A DNA stretch of 64,000 nt, from positions 932,871 to 996,870 of the forward strand of contig SCFE01000079.1 of the NCBI GenBank assembly GCA_004352715.1, in the 5' to 3' direction. The position numbers and the translations under genes were made by a program. Numbering within the stretch: the first letter of the stretch is position 1; each line of letters begins with the position of its first letter. The notes beneath the pieces are model-generated. The model saw nothing but the letters and a program-made list of their open reading frames with translations. It searched no databases and was not told where the DNA came from. Below are positions 23,867 through 36,553 of the stretch, piece by piece. The stretch comes from Hofstenia miamia. Lineage: Eukaryota > Xenacoelomorpha > Acoela.

Positions 23867-24344
23867 AATTACGAGCTATTAATATGTTTCCAATTGTACA
23901 TGTACCATTATCTTAGTAAAAGCTACTCAGCATGACAATTTATCAACCTTTTTCAACAAAATCCTTAAAAATATGATATAAATAAGTGCATGCATTGGAA
24001 TCTCATCTTTGTTTGGTTTCTGTCATAATCATGTTCACACACTCTTCCATTGCTTGAATAAGCCCTTGGAAAACTTCAATATCGATAGTACACTGGAATA
24101 TTGTGCAACATCATGCTTTAGTGAATTGAACCCTGATTGAATTAAACCTCGACTCCGAGCAAATGAATACCTTGATATTTATATTACACGTCTCAGTTTA
24201 TCACTGAAAATGGTATACAAATTGATGGTGGCAATCTCTTTGATGAGGCAGTTGATACAAATATATCAAGTGCCTTTAGTAAATTTGGCCATGCACTCAT
24301 TCCCTAATGATAATTGCCTATATGTAAATTGTTATTTATTATAT
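23867..24344 (+). repeat. Local direct duplication, right copy
   Basis: Copy of 23072-23549, offset 795 bp. The 317 bp between the copies (23550-23865) would be one allele's unique tail if this is an assembly artefact. Confidence 0.9.
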
Positions 24345-25220
24345 GCAGTACTGGATATACAGTATGGCTTTTAGCGTTTATGGTCACTAATGAGTAGGAA
24401 CTGATTAATATGCAATACCAATTCTAAGGATTCATCATTCTTATGCGCCGTAAAATCCCGAAGTATGCTATAAAAATATGCAATAACAAATCAAACTGCA
24501 CTATAAAAATCTCAAGATAATATTTAGTGGGTTCAAGCTCCAAACATTTCTCTAAATTTTCAACAACTATCCTCTGCCAACTTATTTTGCATTTTCAACA
24601 GTCATGACTTCATCCTGAAATTCACTCATCCACTTTTGAATAAAATAAAAATGCTCCGTTTTCAAAATAGTGGAACTGACTCATATCCCATAGAGGGATC
24701 GCTACTTGTGGATTTTAAGTGAAGCAACAAGAGAATCTACGTCGTATTCATCTTTTTGTATTACTTTAAATGCCGGTGGATTGTATTTGATGTGAATACA
24801 GTTAGGAATCCTTAAGGATGCCACTCGCTTTTAAACAGTAAGCAACGCAGTCACCAATTTAATAAGCACAGATCAAAGTTATTGAATGATTTGATCAAGA
24901 GTTTTCTGCCAAATAAGTGGATTCCATCTCCGCAATTTCTTGTATGGATAGGGAGATTTTAGGGGTAACCATCCCCCACCTCAATAGAAAAATGCAAATT
25001 TCGACAAATCATCGCTTTATCATAATTGCCTACAACTTCTTTCCAGTTAGTTCTTGTTTGTGGCATTAACCCTATTTCTAACAATTTTTCAATACCTACT
25101 TTATCTACAACTTGCAAAATTCAAATTTAGTAATTTACACAATCAACAATAAAAATATTAAACATTATCGATAAATTTACAAAATTTAAAGTTAAAATTA
25201 AAATATACAATCCGCATTTT
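24345..25220. other. Intergenic AT-rich DNA
   Basis: No gene, RNA gene or complete transposon seen. Confidence 0.6.
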
Positions 25221-25519
25221 CAGACTTATCAACGAGCCGTAATTTTTAAGCTCGGCTCGCCACAGAAAATCTTCAAATGAGGCTCGTTTCAGCTCGTTAT
25301 TTTTTTTAAAAATATTGTGCTCAGAATTTTTTCAATTGCTCTATTATTTAATAAACATTTCTAAAATACGATAAGTAAGGAATATTGAATGAAAAATAGA
25401 AAAATCTGCATAATCAAATTATCAAGCAGCACTATAAATTTGGTTTGCTTAAGAACGGCTCTTTTTGGGCTCGTTGTATATCCAATAATCTGCTTAAGCT
25501 CGGCTCGTTGACAAGTCTG
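25221..25519. mobile_element. hAT-like MITE with CGAGCC subterminal repeats
   Basis: 299 bp with inverted ends CAGACTTATCAACGAGCCG (left) and, read inward from the right, CAGACTTGTCAACGAGCCG: one mismatch in 19. GCTCGGCTCG-type motifs recur near both ends (25252, 25282, 25498), like hAT subterminal repeats. The flanks CGCATTTT and ATGATTTT share only 5 of 8 bases, so the target duplication is decayed or absent. No coding capacity. Confidence 0.75.
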
Positions 25520-25897
25520 ATGATTTTTAATCTCAAATGTGTCATACTCTTCCTGTCTTCGTGAATCAGATTGCAGCAAAAATTTTTGGCTATAAATCAA
25601 ATCAATATAATTTACCCACAGATGATTTAGTAGGAAAGAAAATATTGTATCCAATCTCTACAAAAGACATTTTTTATAATGTAAAAAAGAAGCGCCTTTC
25701 TTCCCTCTTAACCTAATGCCTCGCACATCTAGAGAAATTTAACGTTTCGTCCCAATTGTGTTTTTAAAGCAAGTGTACGTGATCAACACAGTAAAATTGT
25801 GACTAGTTAATGAAGTCCTCCCTTTGACTATTATTGGGCCTACAGTGATCCAACGTTAGTTACTCTTTACAACGATGGGCATGCAATTTATGGTTAA
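25520..25897. other. Intergenic AT-rich DNA
   Basis: Nothing supported here. Confidence 0.6.
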
Positions 25898-28060
25898 TTA
25901 GAGGAAATTAAAATTACCGTAATAAAAGACTACATAAATCTGCCCGATTTATTGGAATGTCAGAAGAATAATTGCTTCTAGACACTGCAAATATTTCGGA
26001 GTCCCTCTCACTGCGGTAGAAGAACCATAGCTCTAGAAGAAATTGCAGTACCGCTTGTCCTACAGCAGTGAGTGAGACTTGTTAACGCACTTCAGATGAG
26101 TCATTTCATGACATCCATGCCATTGCCATTTTGTGCCCAGAGAGCCTCAAAATGGCATACATTCGTTATTTGAGTTGATCATCATTGCTAGGTTTTCGAT
26201 GAAAGCGGCGGTCGATTCCGTGCTGTTCTGTATGCATTGCTACACTAACAACAGACACACAGTAGCAACTGAGTGACTCAAATGCTCTAAGTGACACAAA
26301 CGGAATGTTATTAACACAATGATTGTGAACACTTATATACCAGAAATGAACCAACATTCAAATATTGACAAACATCTGGTTAACGCACATGTTCCTTATT
26401 GTTGCTAAACAAAATTAATTACAATCATTAATTGCACTTCTAATCAAACCGGTCCTAACCTGATTCGAATTATATGTAGACCAAACCAGGACGTAGCTTC
26501 CGAAATTTGACTCGACTTTGTCATTTGGGTTTGTAGAAAGAATTACTCTTTGAAAAAATATTTGATATGGCTAAGAGTAATTCACAAACTAAAATTTCCA
26601 AAGTGAATTTAATCAATTTGGTAGAATATAATAGTAGGAAAACGAACATCGCCAGATCGGCCCCTTGTCTTTTAGGAAACCAATGTCTCATAAAAACAAA
26701 AAGTTTGACGGAGCAGGCCAAAATTTGAAAACAATGTGTTTTATGGAGTAAACTCTATTGTTCAAGGCAGCTGTTTAGATTAGTTTCAATCGAAACTCGG
26801 TTTGAAAATGGCAAAGATTTCATCAAGACAAACAAAATGTTTTTGTTATATATGGGAAAATTAAATTCTTTACTATGCATTAGTTGTCATATGCGAAAAA
26901 AACAGCTACATGTAGCACACCTTTCAATATATTCGTAGCTATTGTCTGCTTAGATCTTTCTAAAGCTTTCGATTCTATTGATTATAGCATATTAATAAAA
27001 ATATTATTCTATATGGTATTTCCAGGAATAGCAGAAATTTTTATTAATTACCTTTTTGAAACAGAGTTTTCAGAGAGTCAAAGCAAATGATGTATTTTTG
27101 ATTGGGTATCTGTTAACAATCGCGTCCTTCAGTGGACAATTTTATGTCTCCTTCTTTCAGTATATGTGTAAACGACATGAATACGATAACCGATTGTAAT
27201 CAATTCCACATGCATATTCAACAATAATAAATCGATGCATTTAGCAATCGATTCTGAAGCCCTTAATTGCAACGTATTTCGACATGCATAAGTTACTCAT
27301 AAATGAATGTAAAACAGAATTTTGTACTTTGCAGCCTTCTAAGACAAATTAGGATGTTCGGCATTAATTCTTAATCTCAAAATGTTAAGGTTCCAACTAT
27401 AGACAGTTTCAATTATTTAGTAGTGGCTTTTGATTCCAAGTTTAATTTTGATTTAAACATTAATCCAATAGTTCGAAAATTGGCTATAGGTATAAGAAGT
27501 ATGTCAATGATAGTAAGGCCACGGTTAGACTAGGTGATTGGTTAAAAGTGATCTGTCACTTTTGAAAGCGTTGTACGTCTAACCACCCNNNNNNNNNNNN
27601 NNNNNNNNNNNNNNNNNNNNNNNNNNNNNNNNNNNNNNNNNNNNNNNNNNNNNNNNNNNNNNNNNNNNNNNNNNNNNNNNNNNNNNNNNNNNNNNNNNNN
27701 NNNNNNNNNNNNNNNNNNNNNNNNNNNNNNNNNNNNNNNNNNNNNNNNNNNNNNNNNNNNNNNNNNNNNNNNNNNNNNNNNNNNNNNNNNNNNNNNNNNN
27801 NNNNNNNNNNNNNNNNNNNNNNNNNNNNNNNNNNNNNNNNNNNNNNNNNNNNNNNNNNNNNNNNNNNNCCGCTATTCAAACTTGGAACTCATTACTTAGA
27901 GATAACGAACATTGAAAAACAAACTTTTAAGAAGTATCTGAATAAAGAATATATTATCTTATCTTATCACATCAGTAATTAATGTCAACTTTATTGTACA
28001 ACCCGATTTAAAGGAGAAAAAAACTTTCACTCAATCGGACCTGGCAAAATATTGTCCCAG
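25898..28060 (+). repeat. Segmental duplication, block 3
   Basis: Matches 19383-21761 nearly perfectly (isolated substitutions such as TATATGTGTAAACG against TATATGTGGAAACG). It carries LINE relic 5 again (RT block near 26947). The copy is interrupted at 27589-27868 by a gap lying inside the palindromic MITE, which starts at 27517 after TAA. After the gap it resumes at the LINE C-terminus and stops matching after CAAAATATTGTCCCAGCC. Confidence 0.9.
27589..27868. other. 280-N gap within the block 3 MITE
   Basis: By comparison with block 2 the missing DNA should be about 490 bp, mostly the palindrome and LINE sequence. A long palindrome is a plausible cause of the break. Confidence 0.9.
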
Positions 28061-28812
28061 CCTATCAATTAGATAGAACAAGAAAATGGTTCGTGGAACA
28101 ACATTATTCATGATGATGGCGAATGAAACGTCTATTCTTACCTTTTGTATGTATTTAAAAAAATTTGTTGCAAACTACACATTAAATTTTGTTTGCTGGA
28201 TTTACAGCATTGCCTGAAGCATGTTGATGTATCTTTTAAAATACAAACTATTGTTTCTTCTATATAGACGAATTTTGTCATAGTTTTTCAAGCATTTGAT
28301 TAACTGTTATAAATGAACTTCTAGGTAATTTCTTCCTTTGTTATGTTGGTATGACATTGGCAATTTATAAATAATCAGGATATTTTCATTCTGCTAGTAA
28401 TTGAGTAAATATGTCACAGATCTATTGACATATCAAAAGCAATTCTTAACAACGAGGGCGGAAATTCACAGTGACTTTTAGCTCTGTAGCAATATAGAAT
28501 TCTATTTAGGTAATTTATCTTGATTTATAAGGACCCCGTTTTTTCGATTGCGATGCTTATCACATAGAAATACTTAAGCTTTGTAGAGAGATCGTCATAT
28601 ATTCTTATTCCTAAACACTTTACATTTAAAATATTACTGATTTGTTGGTCATTTCTAATACATTCACTAAGATAAGATATTCTATATTTAGAGACTTTTA
28701 TTTACAATTTCAGAAACTGATAAGTTCTCTAAATAGCGTCAATAATGTACAAAAATAATAAAAAAAAGACATGAAATATATACAAGAAAAGCGTCATTTT
28801 AGGCTACGGATA
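28061..28812. other. Intergenic DNA with a faint antisense LINE trace
   Basis: On the minus strand near 28540-28650 a short frame reads NVKCLGIRIYDDLSTKLKYF, similar to the LINE thumb motif (YLGI.ID..L). Too short to place. Nothing else seen. Confidence 0.35.
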
Positions 28813-29144
28813 TTATAGTCTTGTAGTAGTAGTATAATCTGTATTATAAAATTTGTAGCCTACCCAAGCTTTTCCACAGATGAACTTTTGCTTTAGAATT
28901 AATTCCTTAACACGTTTGCGAAAGTGTTTTACATTTTTAATACATTTGATCTCTTGGGGAAATTCATTCCATTGCCTTATTGCATTATTTATAAAAGAAT
29001 TTTGTTTTATTTTAGATTTATACTTGTTTACAGTAAATCTTTTTGTTCTTTCGTTGATCTTGTTCGAAAATTCTGGGATTTTTATGCAATTATAGGGTGG
29101 AAGCAATTCTACAATTTTATAAAATTTAGTGGCGGTATTTATTT
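28813..29144 (-). pseudogene. LINE ORF2 C-terminus (relic 6)
   Basis: On the minus strand the frame leaving the 1-kb gap runs to a stop at 28813. It has the LINE C-terminal pattern: NERTKRFTVNKYKSKIKQNS, then FINNAIRQWNEFPQEIK and a basic end. This differs from relics 2-5 in style, so it is probably another LINE family. The active site lies in the gap and cannot be judged; this piece itself has no stops. Confidence 0.7.
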
Positions 29145-30158
29145 NNNNNNNNNNNNNNNNNNNNNNNNNNNNNNNNNNNNNNNNNNNNNNNNNNNNNNNN
29201 NNNNNNNNNNNNNNNNNNNNNNNNNNNNNNNNNNNNNNNNNNNNNNNNNNNNNNNNNNNNNNNNNNNNNNNNNNNNNNNNNNNNNNNNNNNNNNNNNNNN
29301 NNNNNNNNNNNNNNNNNNNNNNNNNNNNNNNNNNNNNNNNNNNNNNNNNNNNNNNNNNNNNNNNNNNNNNNNNNNNNNNNNNNNNNNNNNNNNNNNNNNN
29401 NNNNNNNNNNNNNNNNNNNNNNNNNNNNNNNNNNNNNNNNNNNNNNNNNNNNNNNNNNNNNNNNNNNNNNNNNNNNNNNNNNNNNNNNNNNNNNNNNNNN
29501 NNNNNNNNNNNNNNNNNNNNNNNNNNNNNNNNNNNNNNNNNNNNNNNNNNNNNNNNNNNNNNNNNNNNNNNNNNNNNNNNNNNNNNNNNNNNNNNNNNNN
29601 NNNNNNNNNNNNNNNNNNNNNNNNNNNNNNNNNNNNNNNNNNNNNNNNNNNNNNNNNNNNNNNNNNNNNNNNNNNNNNNNNNNNNNNNNNNNNNNNNNNN
29701 NNNNNNNNNNNNNNNNNNNNNNNNNNNNNNNNNNNNNNNNNNNNNNNNNNNNNNNNNNNNNNNNNNNNNNNNNNNNNNNNNNNNNNNNNNNNNNNNNNNN
29801 NNNNNNNNNNNNNNNNNNNNNNNNNNNNNNNNNNNNNNNNNNNNNNNNNNNNNNNNNNNNNNNNNNNNNNNNNNNNNNNNNNNNNNNNNNNNNNNNNNNN
29901 NNNNNNNNNNNNNNNNNNNNNNNNNNNNNNNNNNNNNNNNNNNNNNNNNNNNNNNNNNNNNNNNNNNNNNNNNNNNNNNNNNNNNNNNNNNNNNNNNNNN
30001 NNNNNNNNNNNNNNNNNNNNNNNNNNNNNNNNNNNNNNNNNNNNNNNNNNNNNNNNNNNNNNNNNNNNNNNNNNNNNNNNNNNNNNNNNNNNNNNNNNNN
30101 NNNNNNNNNNNNNNNNNNNNNNNNNNNNNNNNNNNNNNNNNNNNATATATATATATAT
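29145..30158. other. Assembly gap of 1000 N, then a short (TA)n
   Basis: The gap is 29145-30144, a placeholder-like length. It is followed by 14 bases of TA repeat. Confidence 0.95.
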
Positions 30159-32094
30159 GCATAAACACACTGAAAAATACAAAATGATTAAAATTTAATT
30201 GACGCTATGACATGCAAATAAACAAATTTAGCATTAAAACATATTGTTGCAAATGTAATCAAGTTTAGTGGATTGCGGTTTCAACAGGTTGTAGTTCTAA
30301 ACTAGTTTGGCTTAATAGAAATTTAGTAATTGATTTCAATCAAGAAAGTTACATTGTGGTGCGAAACCGCTTTGAATAATTTACATGCACATTCTTGATG
30401 CTGTGTTTTCAATAGACGTCGATCAATAAAATTCAACCTTCTGTCAATGATGCCTTTAATGATTAAGATATCAAGTATGTATCAAATATTGAATAAATAT
30501 TATCAATATAATATATCTTTGATACAATTTAATTTTTTTTAATAATTTGTGCTGTTTTTCAGTAGTTGTCATTATTCTAGCAGTAATTAAAAATAGGTGT
30601 AAATTAAAACGTATCTTACAGATAAATTTGCAACATTTTTGTTAGCTTTGAGTGACGAAATTAACCAATATTAGTTTAGCTAACACCAGGCTTTGAGGTA
30701 AGTGTTAAAATCATGCATGTAATATTGAATTCTTTGTTATTGCTTAGTATAAATTATGCTTATTTGAAGGCTGTCTTCGAATTCATTAAGCTTTCGGCTC
30801 AACGTTAGGTGATTTATACGAAGGTTAAGTAATTTTTAATAATATCTAAAAATTCAAAAAAGAAGAATATTAAAACGGTTTTTTGCAACAAATACAAATT
30901 TTCATAATGGACGATATTAAACAAAAAACAAAATTCAGAATCATATGAGCATGAAGCGTTTTTCTCAACTAATATATTAAATAAACTAAGTTTATTCATT
31001 CACTCTTTTCTTTGCTCATAAGCTAAACACAGACAATCATTTTGAAATTTCTGGTTTCTGTTTCATTTTATTGTGGGGTCTCATTCACAATATAATTAAT
31101 ACAAAATTTGATGGAATTTCAAGCCAATTAGTTGGATTACATAGAAGAATATCTTGGCGCCTAGATCACTACTAAGAAAAAACACATGGAGTACAATCAG
31201 TCATGGTCACTAATTAATTTTTATTATTGATATCAGAGAGTAATATAGACGGGACGAACCTCAAGCAGAGTGGGGCTGCGTTATTGTAAAAATGGAGTGA
31301 ACGAAAATTAAGCAACAATGCCAGTAAGCCTATGTAAGTGCAATGTGCTAAATAATCCAATTTACGTCTACAATTTTTCAAGAGTATCTTATGCTCTCTA
31401 AGACTCAAATTAGGTTTTTTAAATTCAGTGTCTACATTCCACAATTGAATTTTAGCATACCAAAATTGAGAAAGATAAGAAAATGGATCAAAACAGGTCT
31501 CCTGCAGGCCCTACCATTTTAAATTGCGAGGGTGTTGATTGCTATTGAAATAATAAAAAATGTTGATACCCTCTAATGCGGTGATAACTGTAGGCAATAA
31601 CGGTGGTTTATGAAGTTCAAGCGGCTGCTTTGCTGACATATGTTCATAAATTAAATACATTCAACCGCCCAAATCTAGCTATAGAAAAATTACAAATTAT
31701 CAAATACATTAAAAACTTTTTGAATTGTAGACACTTTTCAACCAAATCCAGGTCCAGTTGACTTCTCATGACCTTTAATGAAATTTTCGGCCTTAAACTG
31801 TCCCATATCTTTAAAAAAATATTTTGAGATTTAGATTCATTAACTTATCAGATGGTATTTAGAGAACTTCCTGAACACCTCGAAGTGAGCATTAAATTAA
31901 GTTGCAAACTTTTGACATTTTACCTAATATCTACTAGTTTAACGCGGAATCTTAAAGAGAAAACCTAAAAATGTTATACTTGTTAATTCAAAAAATGGGA
32001 AAATATTTGTAAATAGTTAAATCTAAGTAATGAACGATTTGTTACTAAATAGAAGGTATGTTTTTCAAAGTTTCTTTCTAAAGCATTTCAAAAT
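30159..32094. other. Intergenic AT-rich DNA
   Basis: Small frames at 30814-30999 and 31214-31444 (minus) have no recognisable motif. No RNA gene or transposon end found. Confidence 0.55.
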
Positions 32095-32480
32095 CAGAGT
32101 TCTCAGATCCGACCCGAAATCCAGTCGGATCTCGGATCGGATTCGGTTCCCATTTCGAACAATTTCGGGTCTCAGGTCGGGTTCGGGTCCAATTTCGATC
32201 AATTTCAAGGTCGAGTTGAGACCTTGCGAACAGTTCAAAATCAATGTTATCAATATTCATCAATCAAACTATTTGTTTGTTTGTTTAGACTAGATATATA
32301 ATTTTGAATCAACTTCAAACTGATTAGTTAGCTAGTTTTTAAGTGTGTTCTAAACAATTTCGGTATGGCTTTAGAAAATTTTAAAAAAGTTTGAGCTTCA
32401 GGTCAAGTTCGTGTCTTAGTAAAAAAAAGTCGGGTCAGGTCGGGTCCAGTAAGACCGTGATTGGTACGATGAGAACTCTG
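32095..32480. mobile_element. hAT-type MITE with perfect 8-bp target duplication
   Basis: 386 bp. The inverted ends are perfect over 11 bp: CAGAGTTCTCA at the left and TGAGAACTCTG at the right. The flanks are TTCAAAAT at 32087-32094 and again at 32481-32488, an exact 8-bp duplication. CAGAG-type ends with 8-bp duplications are the hAT signature. Both subterminal zones are rich in GACCCGA/TCGGGTC motifs and stand out as GC-rich against the surrounding DNA. Small frames at 32030-32293 are shadows of this repeat. No transposase. Confidence 0.9.
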
Positions 32481-34875
32481 TTCAAAATACAACTTTGCAT
32501 TTACCGTGAACACGGAGATAATGAATGTTTTCGTTGAATTTCATTATTCTTATGTTCACTCATAATTTCAGTTATTTTTAGTGATCAACTTGTCGTAGTA
32601 TATTTAATCTAATTATTTTTGATATTGTAGAATTCATATTAACAGTATAATGCAAACTATTCATTGGAACTAAGTGAATTTTAGAAATTAAAATTGTTAC
32701 TTGTTTGAAATCGATGAAGATTATTTATATAGAGATCACAAGTTTTTTAAGTGCTATATTTTGAGGAAGTATTTAGTATATGTCATATTAGCATATGATG
32801 TCCACCTCCTTAATATAATATCTTATCATTGAGTGAATGAGTAACCAATGGTTTGTTTGTGTTTCCTACTTGCGTTTCTGAGTATGATGTAAGTAAGTCT
32901 CTGACGGTATATTTACGTATATTTTCTAATGTGTTTTGATTTTAAGAAAAAAGAAGAACATTACAATAGTACAATTTCAATTCTCATGTTCAAAATTTTT
33001 AATGTTTTTCCATCAAATTGCAAAAATAAGTTCAAAAACTACTTCTTTTAAACAGCAATTCGATTAGATCTAATCTGTTTACTTAATTTTTTATTTTACT
33101 AATTAATATGCTATCAATTAGCAAATACTTCTGATTTTGTAAATCTTGACTTAGTGAACAAGGAAATAAAGATTTGACAATAGCCCAAAAATGAACCTGA
33201 AATCCATAATTAATAAAGTATCCTTAAAATATTAGGTTTCCAAATTGTTGAATCCCATTACACTTTCTGTGCTTTTACAGATTTTCTGAAGTACAACCTA
33301 TTGTGTAAGGTAGAATAAATTCAGAGTTAATCTGTATGCTAAAATAATGTATACATGGACATATATGATATTTGCAAATGCGGAACAGCTAGCACTGTTA
33401 GTACGTAACGAAGGTAATCATTTGAAAGACACATAGTGGGTCACTGTAGGTATATTAGTGTTCAACATTATAATGACATATCTTTTTTTGATTTACCTTT
33501 TCATTATTTTTTCCAGCTTTTTGCAAATTTACGCGACATACCTATCTCTTGTACAAAGAGCATCGCATTGATTATTTTTACTGAGTAGTTTGCTATGGAA
33601 TTAACTAATACTAATGAAACATTTATTTATTTTGAAGAAAATTTATTCCCCAGAATTTGCACCCGAAGATGTAAATGAAAAAGCTTGAACTGTTCTAGTG
33701 TTCTAATGTTGGAAAATACACTCAAATCGAAAATTTGGCAAATAATATCAAATTGTTTAGATTAGAATGAATAATCATTGAATTTGATGTTTGCCAATTA
33801 TTTGTCAGAACTCGTTAAAAAAACATGCAATTTTCCATGCTTTTAAAATCTGTGCAAATTTCAAATCAATGTTCCTTAAACAAGACATGTATGTTAATAA
33901 TATTTAATAGACTATTTTGAGCATTTCTTATACCAAAATAAAAAAATTATGCTTGCTATTGACTATGTCTGAAGGTTTGATTTTTTAGTAACTTAAGAAT
34001 AGTGATATTTTAACACGGAATACGAACTACTTAAAAACGCGGGTCATTGTACTTTCTTATGTTATCAGCAAAAATAATTTTAAAATCTATTGGAAACCCA
34101 AAAATTTACGGTGTAACTTATATTGGTCAAAGCTATAAATAGCATTGTTAAAAAATACATTCAAGCACATTTGCTATAATACCATTTGTTTGTTTAAGTG
34201 TGAGGTTATAACTTTGAATATTACGATCAAATGTTGAGCTTACTGCAAATTTGAATGCCTTTCCTGAATAAGTATTGTCTCAATTCATAATTATCATAAA
34301 TTTTCAAGTAGTTTGTGGATATTATATCTGTTAAAAATATTGGATTAAAGAATGGTTCATGATTTCTTAGAAATTTATAAAATTATTCAATTAAAGTTTA
34401 TAAAAATTTGCAAAACATTTGCCAAATCTTTAGAAAGTTCTAAATTATTTGAAAAATTGTCGAATATTTGTTCTAGTTGAACCTATGTTAAGATGACCAT
34501 AGGTTCTTATTTAAATCCTTTGAGGAATCATGATTATTTTATTTCAGCTGATAAAAGCCTCAAGCAGTTGAATTGCTCCGAGCAGAAAATCAAATTGCAT
34601 TCTTTTGCTACGAATTTATAGGATTTTGGCTGTTTGCTTGCCTTATAATTCTACCTAGTTTATTATGTTTGTACATTATGTATTGTGTTTAATGGAGTTA
34701 AATCCTAAGCCGTTTATTATAGTAACGCCTTTGATTTTTCATATAATTGTTCTTCTGTCATTAATAGTGTTTTAGTTACGTCATTGTTTATTGCTAACAG
34801 TGGAAAATTAAACATTTTGTTTTGTCCTAATTGAAATATAACTACTCCAAAATTGAAAATATTTTCTTGAACAAT
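32481..34875. other. Intergenic AT-rich DNA
   Basis: No supported gene. A possible tiny exon after an acceptor (TTTATTTCAG near 34547) gives only 24 codons before a stop and is not called. Confidence 0.55.
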
Positions 34876-35430
34876 GGATAATAGAAAACTAAATTGATAT
34901 AAAAGCGACAAAAACTGATGCCATGAGATTTAAGATTTTTGAATGATTTCCAGAAAAGAACGAGATCATTATCGCACGCTCATGCATTTAATTTGTAAAT
35001 CAGTTTAAGTATTTTGGTGTTACATTGACCCCATTTAGACTTGGTAGGCACCATTTCAAAATGATTTCTATACAGGGAGTTAAGCCAATAAGTCAAATGG
35101 AAAAACATGAGTAAAAACTGCTTGAAACTTGTTGAATGTTAAGATTATTTCCATTGCAGCTTGCTCTATCAGAAAATTGGCAATGTATTGATCTAAAGAA
35201 AATAGCATCAATGTAATAAATTATCACGAAGCGCTTACTATGTCTAAATGGAAATACTAAAAATAGACTGATATACAAACTATGCCAGACAAAAACACTG
35301 CCAGAAGATCTCAAGGTTATTTATAAATTACAAGATACAGTACTTTACGAAAAATTAAGTATCCCAAAAAAAGAGAAAAACATCTTCAAACTTTCCGTGG
35401 AGATGATTTTTGACAAATTTACAAAATAAT
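34876..35430 (+). pseudogene. LINE reverse-transcriptase relic 7
   Basis: With two stops, one frame reads EQWIIEN, IDIKATKTDAMRFKIFE, then VNQFKYFGVTLTPFRLGRHH near 34995-35055, the classic LINE thumb motif (FKYLGVTLTP). After a shift a second open frame (35219-35429) reads NTKNRLIYKLCQTKTLPEDL, which fits the tail of related LINE ORF2 proteins. It ends immediately before the Tc1 element at 35434. It differs from relics 1-6. Confidence 0.65.
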
Positions 35431-35433
35431 ATA

Positions 35434-36552
35434 CAGTACTGGCCAAAAGTTTGGGAACACTTTCCAAATTTAGAAATTTTTGTATTTTACACTAAAAACG
35501 CAATGTAGAAACAATATAATAACACCATATTGAAAGTAAATAGTTAATTCAGAAAAACTCACTAATATTTTGTACGTCCGCGATTATTGGCCAAACACAC
35601 AGCACTGCGATTTGACATTGACTCAACCAGCTTTCTACAATAATCATCGGTAATCTCTGTGCACCATACCACTTTAATTTGCTCTTTCAGATCGTCGTGT
35701 GATGTGCATTGGCGCTTCCTCAGGCAGTTTTTGATGTGATCCCAGCAATTTTCTTTGACGTTGAGGTCTGGGGAGTTTCCCGGCCAGTTCTCAAGCAGCC
35801 AAAAGTCTTGTGATGCAATCCACTGTTTCACAACTTTGGCGCTGTGGCAAGGAGGATCATCTTGTTGTAGTACAGATGTTCCGCGAAGCTGCATAAGCAT
35901 GGGAAATTTCTCCTGAATTATTTTGAGGTAGGCATTAGCTATGACTGTCTCGTTGTAAAGAACAAAATGCACACCAGCACCCCAAATCATCACAGAAGGT
36001 GCTGAGTGGACAGTTTGTTGCGTGTAACGTATGTTGAATCTTTGGTTTCTTGGTCGTGGAACGTGTGGCCGGTATGATATAAACTGGCAAATCTTGGATT
36101 CGTCACTAAACATTAAATTGATGCCACATCTCAGAGGTGCAATGTTGGTATTGCTTGCTAGTCTCGAATGTTCTCTGAAGACAATCAAGGTTTGGCTGCC
36201 GGTTTACACAATGGAAGGTCAAAGGTAGCATTCAATCGACGCCTAATGGTGCGTGTTGATACATTCTGCACTACTGCACCTAGATTTCCTTGACTTCAGA
36301 AGATGAAGAGAATAGTTGATTGACGACGTAACAGTGAATGAGACGGTCAGTCTGAGGGGATGTCACTTTTGGTCTTCAAGACCGCTTTCGAGGGGGTAAA
36401 TTTTGCAGTTGCTGATAGCGAGTAACACTTCTGGATACTGAAGACACTGACCCGCACATTCTAACAGCTATAGCGCGATAATTGTACCCCTCATCGTACA
36501 AGATATGAATTTGAGCACGCCTTGTTGGTGAAATTTCACTACCACGGACCAT
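35434..36552 (-). mobile_element. Tc1-like element, copy 1, truncated
   Basis: The left inverted end CAGTACTGGCCAAAAGTTTG follows a TA. The transposase runs on the minus strand: 36188-35562 covers most of the catalytic domain, and the N-terminal part is frameshifted. The catalytic Asp in SDESK, Asp in LQQDDPPCH and Glu in NVKENCW are visible. Compared with copy 2 it lacks about ten residues around the GAITANGRAG segment. It is cut off at its start codon by the single N, so the right inverted end is missing. Non-functional. Confidence 0.85.
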
Positions 36553-36553
36553 N
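36553..36553. other. Single-N joint between two Tc1 copies
   Basis: The next base begins the terminal repeat of copy 2 exactly. Either a real tandem insertion or contigs broken at a repeat. Confidence 0.8.

Noticed and set aside
24341-24375. Tc1-like end (CAGTACTGG) near 24346
   Set aside because: Only nine bases match the Tc1 terminus, with no TA-flanked partner end nearby.
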